Source: Progne subis subis
Lineage: Eukaryota; Chordata; Aves; Passeriformes; Hirundinidae
Direction: 5' to 3'
Assembly: GCA_022316685.1 (NCBI GenBank)
Contig: JAKJHU010000141.1
Span: forward strand, 1,233,421-1,297,420
Length of the DNA: 64,000 bases
The position numbers and the translations under genes are program-made. Shown here piece after piece: positions 24,673 through 35,870 of the stretch. Under the pieces are notes generated by a model. It worked only from the letters and a program-made list of their open reading frames with translations. It was not told where the DNA came from and searched no databases. Each line of letters begins with the position of its first letter. Positions within the stretch are counted from its first letter, which is position 1.

Positions 24673-24868
24673 CCTGCAGTCACAGTCTAGCTGGGTAAAA
24701 GCCTGCAGTCAGAGTCTACAAACTAATCCTTGCAGTCAGAGTCTAGCTGGGTAAAAGCCTGCAGTCAGAGTCTACAAACTAATCCTTGCAGAGTCTAGCT
24801 GGGTAAAAGCCTGCAGTCAGAGTCTACAAACTAATCCTTGCAGTCAGAGTCTAGCTGGGTAAAAGCCT
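24673..24868 (+). repeat. Composite tandem repeat leading into the 27-bp array
   Basis: Four occurrences of TCTAGCTGGGTAAAAGCC, at about 24686, 24741, 24795 and 24850. They alternate with one 27-bp-like unit (TGCAGTCAGAGTCTACAAAC...), giving a higher-order unit of about 56 bp, with one unit shortened by 4 bp. Confidence 0.9.
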
Positions 24869-25735
24869 GCAGTCAGAGTCTGCACGCTGATCCCTGCAGT
24901 CAGAGTCTGCACGCTGATCCCTGCAGTCAGAGTTTGCACACTGATCCCTGCGGTCAGAGTTTGCACACTGATCCCTGCGGTCAGAGTTTGCACACTGATC
25001 CCTGCGGTCACAGTTTGCACGCTGATCCCTGCAGTCACAGTTTGCACGCTGTTCCCTGCAGTCACAGTTTGCACGCTGTTCCCTGCAGTCACAGTTTGCA
25101 CGCTGTTCCCTGCAGTCACAGTTTGCACGCTGATCCCTGCAGTCACAGTCTGCACGCTGATCCCTGCAGTCACAGTCTGCACGCTGATCCCTGCAGTCAC
25201 AGTCTGCACGCTGTTCCCTGCAGAGTTTGCACACTGATCCCTGCAGTCACAGTTTGCACGCTGATCCCTGCAGTCACAGTTTGCACGCTGATCCCTGCAG
25301 TCAGAGTCTGCACACTGATCCCTGCAGTCAGAGTCTGCACACTGATCCCTGCAGTCAGAGTCTGCACACTGATCCCTGCAGTCACAGTTTGCACACTGAT
25401 CCCTGCAGTCACAGTTTGCACACTGATCCCTGCGGTCAGAGTTTGCACACTGATCCCTGCGGTCACAGTTTGCACACTGATCCCTGCGGTCACAGTTTGC
25501 ACACTGATCCCTGCAGTCACAGTTTGCACACTGATCCCTGCAGTCAGAGTCTGCACACTGATCCCTGCAGTCACAGTTTGCACACTGATCCCTGCAGTCA
25601 GAGTCTGCACACTGATCCCTGCAGTCACAGTTTGCACACTGATCCCTGCAGTCAGAGTTCAGCAGGAAATCCCAGCAGTCAGAGGCTGCAAAGGAAACCT
25701 CCAGCAGGAGCTTGCTGCAGCCAGAGTCAGTGAAT
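24869..25735 (+). repeat. 27-bp minisatellite, about 29 units
   Basis: The unit is roughly CTGCAGTCACAGTTTGCACACTGATCC with A/G variants at a few fixed positions. Thirteen units in one register are followed, after a unit shortened by 4 bp near 25220, by about sixteen more. The last copies (25660-25735) are degenerate. Because 27 is a multiple of three, frames on both strands stay open (up to 311 codons), which is an artefact of periodicity. Confidence 0.95.
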
Positions 25736-25863
25736 GGTTGGGGTCAGGATGGCTGAGCTGTAAAGAGGAATAAACCAGGAGCCTTTTCATGCTGTTAGAA
25801 ACAAGAAATCTGTGCCTCAGGTCAATTTTACCCTCTTATAAGAGGGCTGCTGCAACAGGGGAG

Positions 25864-27639
25864 AGCATGCATTGACCCCAGCACATCCCCAGGAGCAGTG
25901 GGCAGCAGCCATTTGGGGTGTCCCCAGCACCATCAGCTCTGCAGAGCAGGCTCATGCCAGCCTGTGACAGCAGGGCCTGGCGGGCTCTGGAAAGAGCTGC
26001 AGAGGAGCTCAGTGCTTTGACTGACCAGTGCAGAGCAGAGACTGACCCCTGGGCTCACGCTGTCCTTCTCCTCTGTGCACAGGGACAGCACCCAGCAAAA
26101 CTGGGTCATCCTTAGGGGCTCTTGGCAGCGGGTCAAGCCTGGCTCCTTGCTGCCCCTCACACAGGGGATTAGATGGATTTGCTGTCCCATCCCCTTCTCC
26201 TGCCGGGAGGGGGTTTAGGGCCGGGGCTCCTGTTTGCATCCCAGGACACGCGGGAGGGCAGCGGGCAGAGGTTGTGCCCTGCTTGGCAAAGAGGTGTCTG
26301 CAGAGTTGCACCGTTTTTTGCAGCCCTCGCTGTGGCAGGAAGGATTTGCTCTCCTTCTCTTGATGTTTTTCCTGGCTGACTTCATGCTCGTTCCTATTCC
26401 CAAGCACTTCTCTGGGTTAGCCACAAGGTGCCATCAGTAGACACTTCTACACCAGTATTCCAGGGGCTGGAGATAGAGAAAGCTGGGCAAAAACACCCCG
26501 ATACTATGGAGAGGGAAAAGCTAATTAATAAAAACCACTAAGCAGAAGGAGATAAAACCACACCAAGCACAGGCAGCCGGACCTCTGCGTCCTTTGCAGG
26601 ATTTTTGCTGCTGCACTGACAGTCTCACCAGTTCAGATTTTGGGTTTTTTTTGTTAAACTGGCTTTAATCCTTCTTGCCCCTAATGACAGTGGCATCGAG
26701 CAGTGTCCAGGCAGCCCTGTGTCCCATTGTGCTGTGAGAGCACAAATCAGAAGGAGTGGCCCCTGCCTCGGAGGCTTCCCATCGGATCCAAGGCAGGAAA
26801 CACATGAAGGGGAAATAATTGGAAACTGGGAGAGCCAGAATAAAAGTTACTGGAAGAGCATCTTCCTGAATGTGAGGGAGTATTTCCTGGTGAGGTTTTG
26901 CTGTGCCCCTCTCAGGTGCCAGCTTCACACAGGCACAGGGCAGGCGACAGTGAATTTACAGAGCAGCTCTGGCAGGAGTCGTGCTTGGGGAACAGCAAAC
27001 AGGAAAGGAAACCCAGGGCCCACTTGAAATGCCAGCAGCAGATCTGGTGCAGACAGGTGTTGTTTACAGAGCAGGGCAAACTGATGTCTTTTCAAGTGTG
27101 TGATGCCTCTGCAGATTGAGCAGTTGTCTTCTTACAGGCTGAATCTTGGAAGTTGGGATGTAAGTCCTGGAAAAGCAGGTCGTACTCCCTGAGGAAGGAG
27201 AGGACACAAAGATTTTCTTGACGGGAATTATTATATTTTTTGCTGTGCAGCGAACATTGGGTGGTAGGGGCTGATTGCCACTACTCTGGAACAGCTGGGG
27301 TAGAAGTAGGTGGCAGTGGAAGAAGTGAGGAGGGGATAAGGATGATTTTGGAGGAGCTGCCGTGCACAAAACCACAACACCAGTGCCAGGGCAAGGGGGT
27401 GAATGGGAAAGCTCGGGAGGAACGTGGGGCAATGCCTGCAGGTGAGGCACGTGTTGCCTTCTTGCATGTGAACTTCTTCCTAATTTCATTTCTGAGTGCC
27501 TCTGGCACAGCCTGGTTTGTTTCCTTTTTGGTGAGTTTCCTTACAAATTGACCCATTTGCTTCACTTTGTATATTTTTAATTTTTCCTTTGCAAAATAGC
27601 CGCGCTTTGGGCTCACTTGGTAAATTAATATTGGTGTTT
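25864..27639. other. No recognisable gene
   Basis: GC-moderate at first, then AT-richer. Open frames of up to 141 codons overlap on both strands without domains I can identify. Confidence 0.5.
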
Positions 27640-28640
27640 CCATAAGGCTGCTATCAGTCCTTATTTTACACTAAATCTTTCCTACATGTTTTTTTCTTTC
27701 TCCCTCCTCCTCTCTATGACTAATAGATATAATTTCAACAGTTTGACTAACTGCCGTGTTATAGAAAAGGCAGTAATTTATACTGATGTAATGGCTGTGA
27801 TAAAAATCATTTGTGTGCTGATTTTATAAATTAGGTAGGAAATGTGAGTGCCTCTGAAAAATGAAGTGCTACCACATGAATTCCAGTGTTGTTAATGCTT
27901 CATACCTTTCTGCTTCATTAAACCAATTTCACGGGGAGATGAGTTAGAGGAGGAAGCTGTGCTGCTTAAGAGACGCAACAATGGTTTATTGAAAGAAATG
28001 GGGATAAGATTAAATTAAGTGCTACTTGAGAAATATGGAAATACAAAAATATTCAAGCTTAGAGATGGCGAATTCAAAAAACATGATAAGTTGGCTCTTT
28101 CATACCCAAAGAACTGTCTCATCATAATTGCATAGGCTGAATTCACAGGCTACTAATTAATATTGAAGAGTTTCTTGAACCACTCTTATAAATGAATCAG
28201 AGTGCCTGAGAACTAATTTATAACTACTTCCTTTTGGAAGTCAAGACAACTTAAAATGCTGCTTTCTGTGCATTCCTATCTTAGCTGCTAAATTCTTTGA
28301 AATTATTTCTGCCGTATATCTTATATTTATTTATTATTTCACGTATTCCATTTATCAGCTGAATTTAAAGGGAGGACTGAAAAAATGTGAGATTAAGAAG
28401 GCTTCAGGTCTGGTAAGACCCTTCTAATTTAGGATAATGATCTGGAGCAGCCTAAAATAACTTTTCTGACCATTTTTTGATCTGAATTCAGCTGCATTGA
28501 AACCAACACGTTTCAGTTAGATTCATATCAGAATTTTTCTCTGATTGAAGCTGTGAAACATGTAACTTAAAAAAGAACATGTAACTTCAGGAAGAATATG
28601 TTTATGTCCACAGAACGCCTTGGAGATAAGAGCTACAACT
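27640..28640. promoter_or_regulatory. Candidate conserved non-coding block, AT-rich
   Basis: About 1 kb with no open frame of 60 codons on either strand. It has no simple repeat and dense homeodomain-like words (TAATTAATATT, TCATTAAACC, CATAATTGCA, TTTATAAATTAGG). Proposed as a candidate enhancer cluster from texture only. Confidence 0.3.
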
Positions 28641-29509
28641 AAGAGGCTAATTGATTTTTTTTTTTTTTTAACCACTTCCATAAAATAGCTGCAGCTATTT
28701 CCCCCCCCCCCTTCTCCCTTGAGGACGAGAAGTTTTCATTCTCAAACCACTAAACCCTATTTGTCCTGTGGATGGTGGAACATGTAAATACAAAGGGAGT
28801 CATTCATTAAATAAGAGGCTTATGCATACACAAGTTTTAAAAAATGCATAGTTTCAGAGCCCAACTGCGAGGCTGCCATTTTCCCCCGGGCTCACAATGA
28901 GAACCCTGTGTACAAGTGACCCAAGTGCTGGGATTTGGGCCAGCTCCCAGATTAGCACAGAAAACACATCCAGACTCCATCCCCCCCTGGCCCTGATGAT
29001 AATGGGGGCTCACACTGTGCCCGTGGGGGCCGTGGGTGGGATGGCAGGGATGGCAGCTCTGCCCTCTTTTCTCTCTGCCCCTCTTCTTGGGGTGCAGCCC
29101 CCCACAGCAGCACTGATCTAGTCTGAAATAACTCGCCCTACAAAACGGGGATCGTGTGCCAGGCAGCTTTGAGGCTGCACCCTGCCAAGCGCTCTGGATT
29201 CCCCAGGAGAAGGAATCGGCCCTGAGGATGCTCAGCCCCTCTCTGGAGCAGCCCTGGGCTCTCACAGCACAGCTCGTGTCGCTCCTGCCAAGCATCTTCC
29301 CAACAAAGTGCTGGGCACCGTGCAGCCCTGGTGCTGCTGGATGACTCCGGTGGGATTTGGCACCTCCCAGGACTGGCCTGTGAGATGTAATTAACCATTC
29401 AGCTCATCTGCAGGCACAGTGCATAGCGGGGTTTATTGCTCTTCCTCTCTTTCTTCAAAATCTGTTTAAAGAAGGAGGGAGGGGAATGGGATAGCGATAA
29501 AAATGGATT
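28641..29509. other. No gene; T run and C run
   Basis: Contains a T run at about 28656-28669 and a C run at about 28700-28711. The rest, including a 152-codon minus-strand open frame, has no recognisable content. Confidence 0.5.
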
Positions 29510-29800
29510 TCCTGCTAGTGCAGAAATTCTGGGAGTCCGGAGCCTTTGTCGCTGCGCATAACAAAAGTTACAGTCTTGGCATTTGGAATGGTGAGATTTC
29601 ATAAAAATATGTATTTGCTTTTACCTTATAGAAATAGCAGATTTTGACAATCTTATCAGAAAAACAAAAGGAACCTGTACATCCCCGTTAGGATTTTTAG
29701 TACAGACATCAATTTCCAAGGAGAGCCATGTGCTTGCAAGCAGCCATAATTGCACAGGACCCTTAGGGCTTATCTTTGAATTACTCATTCTGTGATGTTC
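29510..29800. promoter_or_regulatory. Candidate non-coding regulatory block
   Basis: Repeat-free sequence with GCGCATAACAAAAG (SOX/POU-like), CTTATCAG and CTTATCT (GATA-like) and CATAATTG words. Low confidence; conservation not tested. Confidence 0.22.
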
Positions 29801-32289
29801 TCCCTCCTTACTGTACCAGAATAATGTTTTTCATTATCCTGTAGAGATATCAGGACATTTTCTCTGCAATTTGGTGAGTTTTCAGAGGCTCGAGTATGGC
29901 ATTTCTTCCTCTGTGTGAGTTTGTTCCTGCCCATTTGGAGACAGTCCTTCCTTACTCCTGCCTGGATGCTCAGGATGGAGCTGAGGCTCGTGCTGGCTTT
30001 GGTGAATTCCTGCCTGCTGCTACTGCTGGTGGTGGTTGTTGTCACCCAGGCTGGCAGAGGTCAGATCTTGCTGCCACTGAGCTCCTCTGAGCAGTCACGG
30101 GGAGCTCTGCTTGCTCCTGGGAGCCCGTCACAAGTCTGGGTTTATTTTTACAAATTAGATTTCTTTCCCTCTTTGATAATGTATTTGATTTTATCCTTCT
30201 TTCTCTTTTAAATATATTTTTTCCCTAGTTCTTTTCTTTTTCTTTGTCTCTTTTTTTTTCCTTACTCTTTCCCTTCCCCTTTACTTTTCCATCTCTGTAC
30301 TCTGCCTTTTATCCTGCGCTAAGTGAATGCAGCTTGTTTTGAGTCCAGGAATAGAAATGCTTGCCACTTTCCCTTTGCTCTGCTCCAGGCGTGTGTAAAG
30401 CAGCAGATAAATGTTGACAGCATTTTGTCTTTGTACAAGTTGGGCTTACTGCAGGCATTGAGTGCAAATTGCAGAATAAATTCACGTGCTGAATGCTGCA
30501 GAAGAATTACTTCAAAGATCTAATAATGAGGAACTGAAGCTGCCCACAGTTGCTGAAGCATTTAGCTTAGTGAGACACTTATAAAAGGTAAACATAAGCA
30601 CAAAAAAAGAACTCTGTAGTTTGCCTGTACAGATTCTTGAACTCCATTCTTTTTTGTATCAATGTGCATTTTGAATCAGTTCATTAGAGGAGAATGAAAG
30701 ATGGAGTTCGTTTTACAGCGGCCACAAGATTTTTGGCACGTTAGGAGATGTCTCACTCTTTTAGACACAGAGCTGTACAAGAAACTCTCACTTCCTAATG
30801 CTTTTTTTTTCTACTCCCAATTATATTATTACCCTGCTTGGTTTAATTTGGAGGTTTTTCTAGCCTGCAATCTCAGCATGGAAGAGTTGCATGCTTGCTT
30901 TCATTAGAAACTGCTTGTGCATCTTGGGACCAGCTGTGCTGTTTATGTTAGAAATGCTTGGGGTTGCTGCTATATTTTAGATAATCAGAACTAATTTTAG
31001 AGATTTCATGGTAATGGGTGACCACGTCTAGAAGTAGAGCTTTGTAATATAAGTGTGAAACTCCCAGGATTGAAGCTCTTGAGCTGCACAGTTTGGGTCA
31101 GTTTGCCACAAGTCATGCTGCTGCTGCTTCCAAATTTTCCTTCTCATTGAAACACCATGGCCTGGCAGGAGAAAGGACTGAAATATTCTTTATCCTGTCC
31201 TAGACTCATTCTTCTCTGTCCTCCTGAGCTGCTCTCAGCTCTACCCAGTGAATAGTTTGTCCAAAGGTGTGAGATTTAGATTCTTATTCCCCACTTTAAA
31301 TTCTCTTGCTCCCCCCTGTCACATCGATGGTTTCCTGCCCTCAGAACTGCTGGTGCCAACAGCAGGGATTGATTTGTTTTGCACAGTGGAGATGGGAGGG
31401 CTCGTTGTGCTCAGCCCATGGAAAATCTGGACACAATGAAATGCTGTACTGGCTCATCTCTAGGTGAGTCTGATGCACATCTCTTGCAGGGTTATGAAAC
31501 CAAACTCTCCGGAGTGCAAAACAAAAGTCTGAATAGTTCTGTGGCCCTGCTCATCGCCTGGCAAAAAGTCATCAGCTCGCTGAGGCTGGCTGCCTCGTGC
31601 TGTACATGGCACTTTCTGGAATGTTTTATTCACTCACTGAGCATTTTGAGCCGTGGAAGTGACTCATGAGCACAAATCCCAGTACATTTAGCCTTTTTCA
31701 CTTTAGGTTGTGTGTTTCCAGCCTCAAACATTCGTTGGATTTTCCCATCAGAATATCAACCTCTAAATGTGTAGATTTGGTGCCAGCATCAGAAGAGACT
31801 GGTAGAAAATCCCCTGTCTGATATCAGAATGGGGCAAATAGCTTTATTTTCTGCATCTCACTGAGATGCAAGTCCAGACTTATGAGAACAGCATCTAAAC
31901 TTCTATATTTTGTTTGATTTCACAACCAAGACGCGGGGCAGAAACTTTTGGGAGCTTTTAGCACAGCTTTTCCCCTTTAATGGAGTTGGGCAGAGCTTGT
32001 TCACCACCAGCTTTAATGAGTTGCTTACCAGGCTGATGATGCTACTGGTAAAACAGATATAGAATTTACTCACCAAAGATTTTTTTACTCACTCAAGTCT
32101 AACCCTCAATCACTTTTAAACAACAGCGACAATCCTTGGTTAGCAGAAATGTCAAAGCGTGGGTGGAACGTTCATGACAAGGAGCTATCGTGATATCTCG
32201 AATAGAAGAGGAGGGAAAACACAGAAGGCACCAATGATCATCACCATTTTTAGGCAGGAAGAGTCCTCCCATTAACTCCCCCAGCCACG
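29801..32289. other. No recognisable gene
   Basis: AT-rich single-copy-looking DNA with a pyrimidine-rich stretch at 30170-30310. No exon or repeat supported. Confidence 0.5.
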
Positions 32290-32430
32290 GGCCTGGGGTT
32301 TTCAGGCTTTATCTGTTGATATCAGTGTTCCTTTGACGTTAGCGACCTGCAGGACGGCAAGCGCCAGGAAATCACAAGTGCTGTTGGCAATAATGCGCGC
32401 GACTCCAGGAATGTGGGGGGAAAATTAAAC
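32290..32430. promoter_or_regulatory. Candidate CpG-bearing regulatory block
   Basis: A short CpG-richer island in AT-rich DNA, including AATGCGCGCGACTCC at about 32389 and GACGTTAGCGACC near 32336. Too small to call a CpG island; a regulatory role is inferred. Confidence 0.2.
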
Positions 32431-35400
32431 TGGGAGCTCAGCAGTGCAGCAGGAAGAGCTGAGGGAGCAGAGCTGGCCCTGACAAATAGACCAAATCAAT
32501 GGCATAAGAAGCAGTGCCTCTGTTTCAGGGGTTTTTGCAGGAGGTTGCTGCTCTTTGGCTGTGGAAGTGACACCTTTGCCTTTTTCTGAAGCTGGTGGTT
32601 TTATTTTCCCTGAATGTGCCGCAGTAAATAAAAACCCCGTGACATGAAACAGTGATGACTTGCCCTGCCCTCATCCCTGTGTTCCCTTTCTGGTAGGAGA
32701 AATGCTGCACCTGAAAGTCTTGTGGTCGATGACTTAACGGAGTTGGGCATCTTCTGGCACAGCCAAATATGTTCTAACGCCAGGAAAACATTTCACAGGG
32801 CAATGGGCCTTGGACCCTCTGTTGGAACATTAAAGAAAAGTGTTCTAAGTTAATTGTAACATTCACCTTCTCTGTCTGGTGTGGAACTATGAATCTCCTT
32901 CCCTCCTTAAGAATTTCTAAATCAAGTTGTGGCCTGTGTAGCCTATGATATAGACCCTGATAAATGGAAATAGTGCCGAAATACGCAGTCAGGAAGGTGC
33001 TGCCATAACTAATGCTCTTGCAGAGAAAGAGAGGAAAATATTCTGCGGTTTCTTCTTCCTTCTGTGGATAAGAAATATTATTATATATTGCCTGATGATA
33101 GCATGATTCCCATGCAAATGGCAGGGGCTGGTGGCTTATTTAACAGGCCTGGCCTGTAGCAAGGCTCCCTTCCCTGCTTCAGTTCGAAATTGATTATTTT
33201 AATACAGAATTCCTGAATGAAAGAGGTTCTTGGCCTTTTCCTGGGCTGTTGAATAATGTATGTGGGAGAAAGCAAATAGAAGCAGAGGGTCTCAGCTGCT
33301 GGAACAATGGGCTGAGCACAGAGCTGAGGGGGCACATTAGTTTATCATTGCCTTGTCAATCCCCATAGGCTGGGAATCGTGGGATAGCCTGGAAAGAAGC
33401 AGCTGCTGAACGTGTGGTAAACTGACCGGGGCACTTTGGAGAGACGACTGCATTTACACATCTGAAAACAAGATATTGATTTTCCCCCTCACAAAGCTGG
33501 GGAGAAATAGCCATCCTTGGAAAAAAAAAAAAAAAAAAGGAAAAATAAAGAAAATGTATTTGGATCGTGGCTCGTTTGCAAAGCCCCGGCGCTTTCCTGG
33601 CTGTGCCCAGGGCTGGGAGCTGCCTCGTGATGGGGCTTGCAAATCTAAAAATAGTCCCTGCATAAACTTTGCTTTTCCTCCTCGTTGATTGACTGCCCTC
33701 CTAATCCTTTTAGTGATTCAGTACAAGTAAAATGTAAATGCAAGCGAGCTTTGTGAACAAAAATATTTCCCCTCGATTAGTAGGTTTCTCTTTTTTTTAT
33801 TATTTTTATTTTTGTGAAGTTACATACTCCATTTTGTGGAAATATTTGTTTGATCTTGAAGATAGATTTGTGTGATATCCCAGCTCTGCCCTTTCTAATG
33901 GAAGTGGGAATCACTTCTGAGCACCAGTTTTGGTTTAGGGCACATCCTCAGGCAGGAGGGTTTCTTTCAGAAGTGACAAAATTAAGGAGGTGAAGCAATG
34001 CTTGACACGGGCAGAGTGGGAAAAGTAATTGTTTTAAACCAGGAAAGGTTTGAGGCAGAGATGAGCTCACATTTCCTGGTGTTTAATACCCAGTAAGATG
34101 CTGATGCCTTGCTCTAGGCCCAGTTATCAGGATGATTTTGTGTGGCTTTATTGCCACGTGTTTATGGTCATTGTTTTAGCTATCAGAAATCCTATTTGTG
34201 ACACAGGATTTTCTCTGCTGGGTGCACGCAAGAACACGCTCACAATGCGAATCACGGTATGTTAAGAAGTTTCAAATGGAAAAAAAAGTGGCCTGTCAGA
34301 AAGGACACTTATTTTTTTTTTTTTTTGGTCTGTGTAGGTCTAACTGTGGATCCAGATTCACCACAGGAGTACTGAGCTGGTTTGTCCTTATCTCTGCAGC
34401 CTGAATGACGCTGCAAACATGACAAAACTCTTGGCATTATCAGCTACTCTCACAATTTTTTTCTGTCAAAAATCAGCTCCCTCAGCACTTGCTGGCGCAA
34501 GCTTTGCATTTTAGCATTTGCAGGATGTGTTGTAAAATGAAAGGATATTTTGATTTTGGATATCATCATCCATATAGTCAAAAGCAGGACAAAAAGGAAG
34601 GCATTGATTTGTCCAGGGAATTTCCAGATTATTACAAGGTTCTCTATCTGCATAGATATAGGAAATCAGGCTCCTCACTGCCTTCCAGTCTGATATTGTG
34701 ATAAGAGCAACAGAAGAACTAGAACAGGATAAAAAGATTTTTCTGCACTTTTTAAAAGTCAAGGAATGTTTAACACCTTAAGTGGTGTGGTTGGATTCCT
34801 TTATCAGTGAGCTGTACCACAAGGTATTACAAAATATAATCACTTCAAATCGGGGTTCTAAGTCTGCATCAGATGAATGAATAAATGCTCAGGTTTTTTG
34901 ATGTTCAGAGAAGACAGATCCTGCTGCTGATTGGAGAGAGAATTCAATGATTTTAGGAACGGTTTTATTCATTCAGATTCGGACTCAGTGCTCTGGGTAT
35001 GGGGAAATATTTTCTTAATTAATTACTTCTGGGTGGGGGATCGAGGCAGATTTTGCTCTCGAATGTGATCAAGGTTAACCGACCTCTGAGGAATTCACAG
35101 ATTGTGCTGTGTGATTTCCTGACATCTCTGGGCTCTGGTTGGAGCTGGGCCCTGTGAATACTCTCCTCAGGAATAACCACATCCACAAAATGTGAGGGGA
35201 GACGCTTAAATTCTGTGGTGAGATACTCCTGACTAAGCAGCAAGGAGAAAAGGCTGAATCATCACCCCAAGACCAAAGTTATCACTTACTGGAACTTCAC
35301 ATTATATTGGCTTCAGAGATCTTTTTTTGGTTTGTTGTTTTCAACAATAACAAGCTCGAAGTGCCCAATCTTTCATTCCTTTCCCTGTGATTTTAATTTT

Positions 35401-35639
35401 GCACTGGGTGAGCCAGAAAGGTTCCTCTTAAACTGTGAAACAGAGCAAGGGTTGCTCCTCCTCTACGTTAATATAATCCTACAAAATTTACTTGAATTAA
35501 TTGCGTGGGCAGAAAGTAGTGACAGAATGAGGTGAAGTTCTTGACCAAAAAGATGCTGCTTCAGTGTCTTTCCTTGGTGAGATAGGTGCCAATAATTCAT
35601 AAGCAAAAGAAACGCTGGTGGAGTTTTACTGAGCACTTT
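32431..35639. other. No recognisable gene; one poly(A) tract
   Basis: Single-copy-looking AT-rich DNA. An A run lies at about 33520-33538 and a T run at about 34312-34326. Confidence 0.5.
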
Positions 35640-35870
35640 TAAGGCCAGCCACAGACTCTAGATTCATTAAAATCCATTAAAATTCATCATTTATGGAGTG
35701 ATGTGCCTGTCAGCTCGGCTCAGTTTCCATTCTGGTGGCACAATCGTGTCACCTGTCCATGGGATAATCTTCCAAGCAGCATGTCCCGGGTTATATAGAT
35801 TCAGATTCCTTAAATTCAAAGCAAGAACTATCCCAGAAGTGACCATAATGAGGGAATATACAAATACAGG
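35640..35870. promoter_or_regulatory. Candidate non-coding regulatory block
   Basis: A repeat-free block with a short internal duplication (CATTAAAATCCATTAAAATTC), then AATCGTGTCACCTGTCC (E-box CACCTG) and GGGATAATC (bicoid-like). Low confidence. Confidence 0.22.

Larger units (their letters stand above)
24401..25863 (+). mobile_element. Solo LTR family F, copy 1, carrying an internal minisatellite
   Basis: The body is 24407-25857, starting TGTAGGAGAAGG and ending GGGCTGCTGCAACA. It is flanked by the perfect repeat GGGGAG (24401-24406 and 25858-25863). In order it shows an AP-1-like TGAGTCA (24487-24493), a CCAAT box (24503-24507), a TATA-like ATAAAAG (24521-24527), a minisatellite, and AATAAA (25769-25774). 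The array therefore lies in the stretch expected to be transcribed as R. At 1451 bp it is over three times the length of its relative at 1994-2403. No internal viral genes flank it. Confidence 0.8.

Noticed and set aside
24838..25773. A 311-codon open frame with nine-residue repeats, and long frames on the other strand
   Set aside because: A product of the 27-bp period. Frames stay open on both strands and in more than one register, and the frame changes at a shortened unit without loss of openness.
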